Part shown: piece after piece, positions 27,670-35,912 of the stretch
Position numbering within the stretch: position 1 is the stretch's first letter
Layout of the letters: each line of letters opens with the position of its first letter
Assembly: GCA_963666895.2 (NCBI GenBank)
Contig: CAXXNS010000003.1
Location: forward strand, 186,001-250,000
DNA: 64,000 bases
DNA from: G963666895 sp963666895
GTDB lineage: Bacteria; Desulfobacterota; Desulfovibrionia; Desulfovibrionales; Desulfovibrionaceae
Direction: 5' to 3'
Position numbers and translations under genes: made by a program
The notes under the pieces: model-generated
Seen by the model: the letters and a program-made list of their open reading frames with translations, nothing else
Database searches by the model: none
Told to the model about the DNA's origin: nothing

Positions 27670-28404
27670 CTAGGCTCCTTGGCCCGGGAATCGATAGAAC
27701 CGGGACAGGCGGGTCATGTGGAAGAGCCGGGCAATATCGCGTTGGGCGTTGACGATCTCAAGCTCCGGCTCCAGGCCGCGCTTCTTGAGCATGTTGTTGA
27801 AGACCACGAACAGGGACAGGCTGATGGAGTCGATTTCGGCCACGTTGACCAGGTCGAAGCGGAACTTGCCGTGCCCGCTCTGGGCCAGGTCCAACAGGGT
27901 GGTTCGGAAGTTCTCGGCCGCTTCCCCGGCGATGTCCGTGTTGGGCCGGATCACCTGCCAGTCGTCCAGAAGTTCGATCTGGAACAGGGTCTTCTGGGGC
28001 AGGCGAAGCTCCACCGTGACCTGGTTGCCCGCCTCGTTGAAGCGGATCCATTCGGCCAGGTCGTTGACCAGGGGCAGGCCCCGCCGGTGCTCCTCGTCGG
28101 CGCCGGGCATGGTCATGTCCAGGGCCTGGTGGTCGAAGCCCTCTCCCTGGTCCTTGACCGTGAGCAGGAACTGGCCGGGCCGCTCCCGCTCCAGGATGGC
28201 CGTGGCCGTCAGGCTCGGGTCGCGCTTGTTGCCGTGGTCCAGGGCGTTGTTGACCAACTCGCGAAAGGCCAGCAGGAGGATGGATTCGTTCTCGCTCTCC
28301 TCCTCGGTCAGGAAGGATTGGATGGCCAGGACGGCGTCGCTCAGGTCCGAGGCCGCGGGGCCGATGGTCAGGGTGAGTTGACTGTGTTCGTCCGGGGGGT
28401 TCAT
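27670..28404 (-). CDS. HATPase (anti-sigma-like) - STAS fusion protein
   Basis: A 244-residue soluble protein. The N-terminal ~145 residues are a serine-kinase-like HATPase domain (ELVNNALDHGNK and DQGEGFD boxes, as in RsbW/SpoIIAB-type switch proteins). The C-terminal ~95 residues are a STAS domain with VAEIDSISLSLFVVFNNML, carrying a Ser at the usual phosphorylation site. Kinase and substrate of a partner-switching pair are thus joined in one chain. It heads the che operon. It may act as a self-contained switch for CheA or for another partner. Confidence 0.85.
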   Translation of the reverse strand: MNPPDEHSQLTLTIGPAASDLSDAVLAIQSFLTEEESENESILLLAFRELVNNALDHGNKRDPSLTATAILERERPGQFLLTVKDQGEGFDHQALDMTMPGADEEHRRGLPLVNDLAEWIRFNEAGNQVTVELRLPQKTLFQIELLDDWQVIRPNTDIAGEAAENFRTTLLDLAQSGHGKFRFDLVNVAEIDSISLSLFVVFNNMLKKRGLEPELEIVNAQRDIARLFHMTRLSRFYRFPGQGA

Positions 28405-28972
28405 GCTATGACTCCTTGCTCTCTGCCGTCCCGATCAGTTCCAGAGGTCGATCCGTGAACCGAAAAAAAGGGAGATACTCCATCCATATCACAAAAAAAG
28501 GGTGGGGTGCATAGGAAAATGCACTGTGGCTGGTTCATGGTCGTGCCCGTGGTCATGTACGGACTATTGAAAGAAACGTTCCATTCCGATGGCATAATAT
28601 AATATATTGTAATATAGGTATTTTTTTTCATACTTCGCAGAATGAGAAGGCGGTGCGAAAAGTAACGGCGGGCGGGATTTTTCATCTTAACATCTTTGAA
28701 TCATTGAACCGGAACGGTCCGCCTGGAATCGGACGCCGTAACGTTTTGTTACGTGCTCAAATCGGCCGTTCCGGATCAACAGTGTTGCCGGATCGATACG
28801 GGGCGGATACGGGGCAGGCGGCCGGGGCTTTGGAAAAGGCGGACAACGAGGTATGATGGCCAGGGCGGTTTCTCGGCCCCTGGGGGCACGTTTTTTCCTT
28901 TTTGCCCGCAGGATTTCCAGGGCCGGATCGTTTGATTTGGTATCCCGATGGAAAATGGATAGGGAGATACAT
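28405..28972. other. AT-rich intergenic region between che operon and anti-sigma gene
   Basis: The ~570 bases have no convincing gene. They hold an AT-rich tract (28580-28630), probably including promoters for the che operon, and a palindrome CGTAAC-GTTTT-GTTACG at 28737-28753. A GGAAC at 28711-28715 could be the -35 element of an ECF promoter for the downstream sigma cassette. Confidence 0.5.
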
Positions 28973-29386
28973 ATGGACTGCGTGAACGTGATTCGACTTA
29001 TGGACCGCTGGCTGGACGGCGAATTGGGGCCGGAACAGGCCCGCGCCGTGGCCCTGCACATGGAGGGCTGCCCCTCCTGCTCGGCCCAGGCGGCCCAGGC
29101 CCTGGACCTGAACAGGATTCTGGACGCCCTGCCCGCGCCCAAGGCGCCGGGAGGGCTCAAGCGACGGATATTGACCGCCATCCGGAACGAACAGGACCGC
29201 TTTTCCCTGGCCGACTGGTGGCGTTCCCTGGGCGCGGCGGCCCGGGGCGCAGCCCTGGCCATGGCCCTGGCCGGCATCCTCCTGGGCGGCCTCATGGGCC
29301 GGCAGACCGGGACCGTCAGCGGCACGGAGCAGGCCCAGGGGCCCTACGCCAACTACATCCTGGCCGACAACGGAGACTGGTTATGA
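28973..29386 (+). CDS. Zinc-finger anti-sigma factor (ZAS)
   Basis: A 137-residue membrane protein. The N-terminal cytoplasmic domain has the ZAS motif H-x3-C-x2-C (LHMEGCPSC, about residues 27-35), and one membrane helix spans about 95-112 with a short periplasmic tail. It should hold the ECF sigma factor encoded two genes downstream until a periplasmic signal arrives. AGGGAG precedes the ATG at 28973. The stop overlaps the start of the sensor gene by 4 bases. Confidence 0.9.
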   Translation: MDCVNVIRLMDRWLDGELGPEQARAVALHMEGCPSCSAQAAQALDLNRILDALPAPKAPGGLKRRILTAIRNEQDRFSLADWWRSLGAAARGAALAMALAGILLGGLMGRQTGTVSGTEQAQGPYANYILADNGDWL

Positions 29387-29868
29387 GCCGGAACTTGCCG
29401 CGCTTTCTGCTGATCTTTTCCCTGGCCCTGAACGTGGGCTTCCTGGCCTTCTTCCTGCGCCCGCTGGTCTTCGGTTTTCCCGAGCACCGGCCGCCCAGGT
29501 TTCCGACCGAGGAGGTCATCACCAGCCTGGATTTGCCCGCGGACACTGAACAGTCCCTGCGCGAGCTCATGGAGGATTTCGGGGACCGGCTGCACGCCAA
29601 CGAGGAGGCCCTCCAGACCGCCCGGGTCCACTCCCTGGAAGTGCTGGCCACGCCGGGTCCCCTGGACGAAGAGGGCCTGGAGCGCAACAAGCAGGAGTTG
29701 ATGGAGCTTCACGAGGAACGGCTCCAGATGCTTTTCGCCCACGCCCAGTCCGTGGAGGTCACCCTCGGCCCTGAATTGCGGACCCGGTTTTTCTCCTTCC
29801 TGCTGGAGCGCCTCCAGGAGCGGCATGGATCGGGACCGGGCCCCGGGGAAGGGCCTGGCGGAGAGTGA
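29383..29868 (+). CDS. Periplasmic heavy-metal/stress sensor, CnrX/CpxP/ZraP-like
   Basis: A 161-residue protein with an N-terminal membrane anchor (about 8-28) and a periplasmic part made of long helices, as in the CnrX/CpxP/ZraP superfamily. Helical hairpin positions are EEALQTARVHSLEVL and ELMELHEERLQMLF. His and Glu residues scattered in the helices could bind metal. The C-terminus is Gly/Pro-rich. It overlaps the anti-sigma gene (ATGA), and its stop overlaps the sigma start. It is likely the signal-sensing partner of the anti-sigma factor. Confidence 0.85.
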   Translation: MSRNLPRFLLIFSLALNVGFLAFFLRPLVFGFPEHRPPRFPTEEVITSLDLPADTEQSLRELMEDFGDRLHANEEALQTARVHSLEVLATPGPLDEEGLERNKQELMELHEERLQMLFAHAQSVEVTLGPELRTRFFSFLLERLQERHGSGPGPGEGPGGE

Positions 29869-30419
29869 TGCGGTTTCCAAGCCGTTACGCCGACAAGCCG
29901 GACTGGGATCTTGTCCAACTGGCTGCCCAGGGCCGCGAGGCTCCCTTTGCGGAATTGCTGACCCGCCATCAGGATGCGGTTTTCCGGTTCATCCGCGGCA
30001 TGCTGCGCGACGCCGACGAGGCCGCGGACCTGACCCAGGAGACATTTCTCCGATTCTATCGAAACATGGGAAATTATCGTCCGGAGGCAGCCTTGCGAAC
30101 CCTTCTCTTTCGCATCGCCAAGAATCTGTGTATCGACCATATCCGGCGTTCCCGGCCCGTGTACATGGAGACCCCGCCGGAACCCGTGGAGCACGACACC
30201 CCGGACCTGGCCCTGCAGCGGGCCCAGGCCATGCGAATCCTGACCGAGGCGGTTTCCGAGCTGCCGGACAGCCAGCGCATGGTGGTGCTCCTGCGCCACA
30301 GCGAGAACCTGCGCTACAACCAGATCGCCGAGGTCATGGACACCAGCGTGTCGGCCGTGGAGTCGCTTCTGGTGCGGGCCAGGAAGAGTTTGCGCGCCCG
30401 GCTCGAGGCCGGGGCCTGA
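29868..30419 (+). CDS. ECF (RpoE-family) sigma factor
   Basis: A 183-residue sigma-70 family extracytoplasmic factor. Region 2 has DLTQETFLRFYRNMGNYRP, followed by AKNLCIDHIRR, and region 4 has the helix-turn-helix NLRYNQIAEVMDTSVSAVES. The ATG at 29868 overlaps the stop of the sensor gene (TGATG), and GCGGAG precedes it. The order anti-sigma, periplasmic sensor, sigma is the cnrYXH order rather than the usual sigma-first order. Confidence 0.93.
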   Translation: MRFPSRYADKPDWDLVQLAAQGREAPFAELLTRHQDAVFRFIRGMLRDADEAADLTQETFLRFYRNMGNYRPEAALRTLLFRIAKNLCIDHIRRSRPVYMETPPEPVEHDTPDLALQRAQAMRILTEAVSELPDSQRMVVLLRHSENLRYNQIAEVMDTSVSAVESLLVRARKSLRARLEAGA

Positions 30420-30631
30420 CTCGGTCCGGCATGGACCGCGGTCGGTTCTTTGATGTGGTCCTCTTCGCGATCCCCTTGAATGGCGGGGCTTGCCAAAAAA
30501 ATAATCGACTTTTGCGAAATTTCAGCGCCGGGTTTTCCTCCTCGTGCGTTTAGTATTGAAGAGGCCTCGGGCGCCCTTATGAGGTGGGGTGCGCTTGTGG
30601 CTTGAATTCCATTGGGTTGGGAGGGCGCCAT

Positions 30632-31330
30632 ATGACCCGCGTGTTGATCGTCGATGACGACAAGGAATTGTGTAATCTTCTGACGGATTACCTGGCCGGG
30701 GAAGGCATCGAATCGGACCAGGAGTATTCCGGCGGCGGCGGACTGGCGGCCCTGCGCTCCAAGGAGTACGACCTGATGCTCCTGGACGTGTTGCTTCCGG
30801 ACATGACCGGATTCGACGTCATGAAGGATATCCGCAGCGAATCCGACGTGCCGGTGATCATGCTCACCGGGTGCGACCAGGAGGCGGACCGCGTTTTGGG
30901 CCTGGAAATGGGCGCGGACGACTACGTTTCCAAGCCCCTGCGGCTTCGGGAACTGCTGGCCCGCATTCGGGTGGTGCTGCGCCGCGTGTCCGTGGCCGAG
31001 CACCTGGGACCCAAGCGGGACGGCGGCGAACGGCTCACGGTCGGCAACCTGGACATCCATTCCGGCTCCCGCAGGGTGCGGGTCCAGGGCAGGGACGTTC
31101 CCCTGACCGCGGCCGAGTTCGGCATCCTGGAGCAGCTGGCCCAGGAATCGGGCCAGGTGGTCGGCCGGGAGACCTTGATCAACAAGGCCCTGGGCAACCC
31201 GGACAGCGTGGACGACTGCGTGCTCAACGTGCACATCTGCAACCTGCGCCGCAAACTGGGCGAGGACGTGACCATCAAGACGGTGCGCGGCTGGGGTTAC
31301 CTGCTGGCCTCGGAAGAGGCCCCGGTGTGA
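30632..31330 (+). CDS. OmpR-family response regulator (CpxR-like)
   Basis: A 232-residue regulator with an N-terminal receiver (DDDK acidic triad, Asp53 in LLDVLLPDMTG, Lys in YVSKPL) and a C-terminal winged helix (TAAEFGILEQL, VLNVHICNLRRKLG, TVRGWGYLL). No histidine kinase gene is next to it, so it is an orphan in this window. It follows the ECF cassette by 212 bases and could act with it in envelope stress. GGGAGG precedes the ATG at 30632. Confidence 0.92.
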   Translation: MTRVLIVDDDKELCNLLTDYLAGEGIESDQEYSGGGGLAALRSKEYDLMLLDVLLPDMTGFDVMKDIRSESDVPVIMLTGCDQEADRVLGLEMGADDYVSKPLRLRELLARIRVVLRRVSVAEHLGPKRDGGERLTVGNLDIHSGSRRVRVQGRDVPLTAAEFGILEQLAQESGQVVGRETLINKALGNPDSVDDCVLNVHICNLRRKLGEDVTIKTVRGWGYLLASEEAPV

Positions 31331-31405
31331 GGTCGTTCATGCCCCCGGGCCCGCCTTGACAGGTTGGGGCGGGGGGTATTGGATGGGAGGCCGGAGGCCG
31401 GAGCA

Positions 31406-31615
31406 ATGACCAAGATCACCCCGGAAATGACCCTGCTGGACATCGTGCATCGCTGGCAGGCCACCATCCCCGTGTTCCAGGCCCGGGACGGGCAGGCCGG
31501 GGAATGTCTCATGTGCCAGGCCCTGTTCGAGACCGTGGGCCAGGTGGCCGAACGCTACGGCCTGGACCTGGACGCGTTGCTGGCCGACCTGGAAAAGGCC
31601 GTCCGGGAGGACTGA
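31406..31615 (+). CDS. DUF1858 domain small protein
   Basis: A 69-residue protein of the DUF1858 family: ITPEMTLLDIVHRW at the start, a CxxC pair in ECLMCQALFETV, and an acidic C-terminal helix. Family members carry a redox-active or metal-binding Cys pair and occur with hybrid cluster proteins and radical enzymes in anaerobes. It is a stand-alone gene between the response regulator and the converging marR. Confidence 0.85.
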   Translation: MTKITPEMTLLDIVHRWQATIPVFQARDGQAGECLMCQALFETVGQVAERYGLDLDALLADLEKAVRED

Positions 31616-31623
31616 GTCCGCGT

Positions 31624-32092
31624 CTATTCCTTGTCGAGCTGGTCCGAGATATACTCGCGGATCTTGAGCAGGTCGGCGCGCAGCGGCTTCAGCCTGTTTT
31701 CGGACACCAGGGCCATGATCTCGGCATCCAGCGCGTCGGCCACCCGTATCAGCTTTTCGCACAGCTCCAGCCCCTTGGGACAGATGTCCACCAGCTTGAC
31801 ACGCCGGTCCCTTGGCATGGCGGGATGCGGCGCACGAATCCGTCTTTTTCCAGGCCGTCGAGCATGTGGACCAGGGTCGGCCTCGCGCACGCCCACCAGC
31901 CTGGCCAGGGTCGGTCTGGGACGTGGGCACGGCCAGCCAGTTCAGGGCCAGGAGCACGGTCCACCGGGCCCGGCTCATGCCGTAGGGCTTCATGCGTTCG
32001 TCCAGGAGCGCCTGCCAGCCCCGGCCGAGGATGATGACGATCGCTCCCATCTTGTCCATGTCGCGTTTTCGTGCCAGCAGTTCCTTGGACAT
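31624..32092 (-). pseudogene. MarR-family regulator, several 1-nt frameshifts
   Basis: The N-terminal half (SKELLARKRDMDK to RWTVLLALNWLAVPTSQTD) and the C-terminal half (DRRVKLVDICPKGLELCEKL) of a MarR winged-helix protein are in different frames. At least four single-base additions lie between about 31810 and 31920, in short G or C runs. Removing them restores a ~152-residue MarR with the usual LARLVGVREPTLVHMLDGL recognition helix. The start is at 32092. The palindromic operator at 32259-32289 lies upstream. Sequencing errors are the likely cause. Confidence 0.8.
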
Positions 32093-32234
32093 GACGCCTC
32101 CCGTTGGTTCCTTGGAAGTCTTTTCCATTCCTTGTCCTCGTCGTCTTTCTCCCGCCGGGGGCCTGCTCCTGGCCGCAACCGGCAAGGGCAAGAGATACCA
32201 GGACGAACAACAGGCAAAAACGGGACACCTTCAT
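32093..32234 (-). CDS. Possible small lipoprotein upstream of marR
   Basis: An ATG at 32234 opens a frame with an excellent signal peptide and lipobox (VSLALAGCGQEQAP, Cys20). Downstream, the charged region runs into marR without a stop in the frame as read, so its end is not known; local frameshifts may hide it. The end given here is only the marR start. Confidence 0.4.
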
Positions 32235-32258
32235 ATGCGAGGCCCCGGACAAGGATAT

Positions 32259-32289
32259 GGATACTAGCATCCTAATCGTTAGCATCCTA
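32259..32289. promoter_or_regulatory. Palindrome and direct repeat upstream of marR
   Basis: GGATACTAGCATCC (32259-32272) is a 12/14 palindrome, and TAGCATCCTA occurs twice at 15-base spacing (32265 and 32280). This is a good candidate MarR operator in the marR/DUF134 divergent region. Confidence 0.6.
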
Positions 32290-32432
32290 TCTTTTGTCTG
32301 GATCCATAAGCCGCGCTTTGTTGACTTGTCAAGAATCAGGACCGGGCTTTTTTTGTTGAAAATCGTTATCAACCCATTGACTTTGTCCGGCGCAGGGCTT
32401 AAATGCGCATACGAGCAAAACACGGAGGCAGG

Positions 32433-32765
32433 ATGCCGCGCCCGCAAAAGTGCCGTTTCGTCGAGAAACATCCCGATGTGACCTATTTCAAACCCCAGGG
32501 AATCCCCATGCGGGATCTGGTGGAGATGCGCCTGACCGTGGACGGGTACGAGGCCCTGCGGCTGGTGGATTACCAGGGCCTGAGCATCGAGGAGGCGGCC
32601 CAGGCCATGGGCGTGTCCCGGCACATCGCCAGCCGGGTGCTGGCCGAGGCCCGCAAGGCCGTGGCCGAGACCCTGGCCAACGGCTGCGCCCTGCGTATCG
32701 AGGGCGGCACCTACCGAATTCGAGGAAACAAAGGCGAAACAAACGGTTGCACTGAGGAGAAAGCC
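32433..32765 (+). CDS. DUF134 family DNA-binding-like protein (open into the next gene)
   Basis: A DUF134 protein with helix-turn-helix at about residues 50-75 (LSIEEAAQAMGVSRHIASRV), preceded by the family start MPRPQKCRFVEKHPDVTYFKP. CGGAGG precedes the ATG at 32433. No stop is read before the next ATG at 32766, so it runs in frame into the NifX-type domain. This could be a true two-domain protein or the effect of a local base error that hides a TGA overlapping the next ribosome binding site. It is the first gene of the ORP-like cluster and may regulate it. Confidence 0.8.
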
Positions 32766-33121
32766 ATGACAATGATCGCCGTCAGCAGCGAAGGCCCCGG
32801 GCTGGACCAGATGGGTCGATCCCAGATTCGGACGGGCCGCGGGCTTCGTCATCGTGAACACCGAGACCATGGAACACAGCTACCTGGACAACGGCGGGTC
32901 CCAGGCCATGGCGCATGGCGCGGGCATCCAGACCGCCCCAGTCCATCGCCGACGCCGGAGCCGTAGTGGTCCTGACCGGGTTCGTGGGCCCCAAGGCCTT
33001 CCAGGCCCTGGCCGCCGCGGGCGTGCAGGTGGGGCAGGACCTGGCCGACATGACCGTGGGCCAGGCTGTGGAGCGTTTCAAGGACGGCAAGGTGGTTGTG
33101 GCCTCGGAGCCCAACAAATAG
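32766..33121 (+). pseudogene. NifX/NifB-type iron-molybdenum cluster-binding protein, frameshifted
   Basis: After correcting two single-base additions (near 32815 and 32937) this reads as a ~117-residue protein of the dinitrogenase iron-molybdenum cofactor family (NifX-like). It has the FGRAAGFVIVNTETM, AMAHGAGIQTAQSIADAGA and VVLTGFVGPKAF segments. CTGAGGAG precedes the ATG at 32766. The family binds metal clusters such as the Mo-Cu cluster of orange protein. It is followed by a hairpin repeat and the MinD genes. Confidence 0.8.
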
Positions 33122-33246
33122 CAGCCCGTTGAAATTCCCGCGATGGCTGCGTTGCTTCAAAAAGTCCAAATGCCTCGCGTACGGGGAGTACGCGTCGGCC
33201 TTGAACTTTTTTCGCGCCTTGCTCTCGCGGTTTTTGAACGGTCCGC
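33122..33246. repeat. Dispersed hairpin repeat, copy B
   Basis: Same order and sequence as copy A at 12374-12497, including GCTTCAAAAAGT, the core CGCGTACGGGGAGTACGCG and GGCCTTGAACTTTT. It occupies the gap between the NifX-type gene and the first MinD ATPase gene. Confidence 0.85.
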
Positions 33247-33283
33247 CAAAAGGCTTTTTGAATGGATAGCTAGGATAATAGAG

Positions 33284-34152
33284 ATGCGTATCACAGTTGC
33301 CAGCGGCAAGGGCGGTACGGGCAAGACCACGGTCACGGCCTCTCTGGTCTCGATCTGGGACGGGCCGGTGACGGCCGTGGACCTGGACGTGGAGGAACCC
33401 AATCTGCACCTGTTCCTGAATCCGGACCTGCCGGACGAGGAAGCCGTGCATATGGACGTCCCTGTGGTGGACGAGGAGCGCTGCACTCTGTGCCGCAAGT
33501 GCGCCGACCTCTGCCAGTTTCGGGCCATCAACGTGCTGGGAAGCGTGGTCATGACCTTTCCCGAGATGTGTCACGGCTGCGGCGGCTGCATGGCCATCTG
33601 TCCGGAAGAGGCCATCAGCGTGGGCCACCGCGAGCTGGGCGTCATGCTCGAGGGTAGGGCCGGCGACGTTCCCTATCTTATGGGCCGGCTGCGTATCGGC
33701 GAGGCCATGAGCCCGCCGCTCATGCGCGCGGTCAAGGAGCGGCTGGAAGAGCGGTTGGCCGTCCGTCCCGGGGACGCGCTCATCGACGCGCCTCCGGGCG
33801 TCAGCTGTCCGGCCATGTGCGCGGTCATGGACAGCGACTACGTCATCCTGGTTACCGAGCCCACGCCCTTCGGGTTCCACGATTTCCGGCTGGCCTGGGA
33901 GGCCTTCTCCCCCATGGGCAAGCCCATGGGCGCGATTATCAACCGGGCCGGGCACGGGGACGACTCGGTGTACGGGTTCTGCAAGGACAAGGACCTGCCC
34001 ATCCTGGCCGAGATTCCCTACGACCGGGCAATCGCCTGAGGCCTATGCCCGGGGACGTTTGGCCGCGCAGGTCAGCGACGAGTACCGCAAGCTGTTCCAG
34101 CACGTCAGGGGACACGGTTCGGGCCGCGCTCAAGGAGGCCGCCCATGCGTGA
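33284..34152 (+). pseudogene. MinD/ParA-type ATPase with internal 2[4Fe-4S] ferredoxin, 3' frameshift
   Basis: The protein starts with a deviant Walker A GKGGTGKTT, then a ferredoxin insertion with two CxxCxxC...C clusters (CTLCRKCADLC and CHGCGGCMAIC, about residues 67-106), then the Walker B / switch II region DAPPG. This is the ORP-complex type of ATPase. An added T at 34037 makes a TGA, and an added G near 34108-34111 follows. Correcting both gives a ~288-residue protein ending at 34152 and overlapping the next ATPase start (34145). It probably couples ATP hydrolysis to cluster handling. Confidence 0.88.
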
Positions 34153-35049
34153 GATAATCATCATCAGCGGCAAGGGCGGGTACGGGCAAGACCTCGCTCA
34201 CCGCGGCCTTTGCCGACCTGTCCGAAAACAGAATCCTGTGCGACCTGGACGTGGACGCCCCGGACCTGCACATCCTGCTGCAACCCGAGACCGTGAACCC
34301 AGGAGGATTTTTTCTCCGGCCACGAGGCCCACATCGATCCGGACCTGTGCAACGGGCTGCGGGACCTGCATGGACATGTGCCGCTACGGGGCCGTGTCCG
34401 AGAAGGACGGAGTCTTCGGCATCGACCCCCTGCGTTGCGAGGGATGCAAGGTGTGCGTGGAGTTCTGCCCGGCCGGGGCCGTGGAGTTCCCCATCCGGCA
34501 CTGCGGCACCTGGTCGTCCAGCAACACCCGGTTCGGCCCCATGATCCACGCCCAGCTCTTTCCGGGCGAGGAGAACTCGGGCCTGCTGGTGGCCCGGCTC
34601 AAGGCAGGAGGCACGCAAGCTGGCCGAGGAAAAGGGCCTGGACATGCTTCTGTGCGACGGCGCGCCGGGGCATCGGCTGCCCGGTCATCGCCTCCCTGTC
34701 GGGCACGGACCTGGCCGTGGTGGTCACCGAGCCCACGCCGTCGGGCCGCCACGACCTGGAGCGGGTCGGCGAACTCTGCGAGCACTTCCGCACCAAGGTG
34801 GCCGTGATCGTGAACAAATGCGACCTCAACCCGGACCAGGCCGCCAGCATCAGAACGTATTGCCAGGACAGGGGGTACTCGGTTATCGCCGAACTGCCCC
34901 ACGACAACATCGTCACCCAGGCCATGGTCCAGCGCAAGGCGGTCACCGAACTGCCGGGCTGTCCCTTCAGCCACGCGCTGCGCCAGGCCTGGCAACGGAT
35001 AGAGGACCTTTCCAAAACCAAGCAACCTGAAAAAACCAACGTTTCATAA
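34145..35049 (+). pseudogene. Second MinD/ParA-type ferredoxin ATPase, frameshifted
   Basis: A paralogue of the upstream ATPase. Correcting several single-base additions (first in the GGG at 34178-34180, then around 34300, 34350, 34605 and 34665) restores GKGGTGKTS, the ferredoxin clusters CNGCGTCMDMC and CEGCKVCVEFC, the DGAPGIGCP motif and the C-terminal half, about 298 residues. It overlaps the first ATPase gene by 8 bases. Pairs of such ATPases are the core of the orange-protein complex of desulfovibrios. Confidence 0.88.
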
Positions 35050-35062
35050 CGAGGAGAGCATC

Positions 35063-35443
35063 ATGAACAAGGTACGGATTGCCATTCCCTCCGCTGGCTC
35101 CGGCGGCCTCGAGGCGGCCCTGGGCCAGCATTTCGGCCATTGCGACGTGTATACCGTGGTCGACGTGGAGGACAACAAGATCGCCGAGGTCAGCACCCTG
35201 CCCAACGTGCCGCACCAGCAGGGCGGCTGCATGGCCCCGGTGAACCATCTGGCCGGAAACCAGGTCAACGTGCTCATCGCCGGCGGCATGGGCATGCGTC
35301 CGCTCATGGGCTTCAACCAGGTGGGCATCCAGGTCTTCTACGGCGCCACGGCCGCCAACGTGGGCGAGGCCGTCAACGCCTTGCTGGCCGGACAGTTGCA
35401 GGAATTCACCCCGGCCCAGACTTGCGGCGGGGGAGGCATGTAA
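35063..35443 (+). CDS. NifX-type cluster-binding protein (orange-protein-like)
   Basis: A 126-residue intact protein of the dinitrogenase iron-molybdenum cofactor family with FGHCDVYTVVDVE, HQQGGCMAPVNHL and the GGMGMRPLMGF loop. The C-terminal tail is Cys/Gly-rich (TCGGGGM). Size and context (two ferredoxin ATPases directly upstream) resemble the ORP protein that binds a Mo-Cu-S cluster in Desulfovibrio. Which metal it carries is not deducible. CGAGGAGAG precedes the ATG at 35063. Confidence 0.88.
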   Translation: MNKVRIAIPSAGSGGLEAALGQHFGHCDVYTVVDVEDNKIAEVSTLPNVPHQQGGCMAPVNHLAGNQVNVLIAGGMGMRPLMGFNQVGIQVFYGATAANVGEAVNALLAGQLQEFTPAQTCGGGGM

Positions 35444-35461
35444 GCCCCGGCGGAGACATCC

Positions 35462-35887
35462 ATGCACCATGATTCAACCCCGGAGACCCTCAGCGAGCGG
35501 TTTCTGGACCACATGCGCAACCCCCGCAACCAGGGGGACATGGAACGGCCCAGCGGCGCGGCCGAGATGACGGGGCAGTGCGGCGACTCCATCGGCGTGT
35601 CCATTCACGTGGCCGACGGACGCATCCGGGATATCCGGGTCCAGCCCACTGGCTGCGCCTTCACCCTGGTCTGCGCCAGCGCCATGAGCGTGCTGGCCCA
35701 CGGCAAGAGCCTGGACGACGCCCTGACCATCGAGACCGAGCACGTGGTGGCCGAGGTGGGCGGGCTGCCCGAGGACCATCTGCACTGTGCCCGGCTGGCG
35801 CTCAACACCCTGGGCGAGGCCATCGCGGACCATTTGGAGAAGTCCGGCAAGGGCCCGGGCCCGGGAAAAGTCGCGGCTGCGGGCTGA
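35462..35887 (+). CDS. NifU/IscU-type iron-sulfur cluster scaffold
   Basis: A 141-residue scaffold protein. It has the three conserved Cys regions of the IscU/NifU-N family: GQCGDSI, TGCAFTLVCASAMSVL and HCARLALNTLGEAI. The first carries the CGD motif. A short Gly/Pro-rich tail follows. It would assemble Fe-S or mixed clusters for the neighbouring NifX-type proteins and ATPases. It lies 18 bases after the previous gene. Confidence 0.88.
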   Translation: MHHDSTPETLSERFLDHMRNPRNQGDMERPSGAAEMTGQCGDSIGVSIHVADGRIRDIRVQPTGCAFTLVCASAMSVLAHGKSLDDALTIETEHVVAEVGGLPEDHLHCARLALNTLGEAIADHLEKSGKGPGPGKVAAAG

Positions 35888-35912
35888 AACGGACTGAAAA
35901 AGGAGAGGGGAG

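Noticed and set aside
28401..28685. A 94-residue minus-strand gene upstream of the che operon
   Set aside because: AT-rich, no family, overlaps the promoter region and has no good ribosome binding site.
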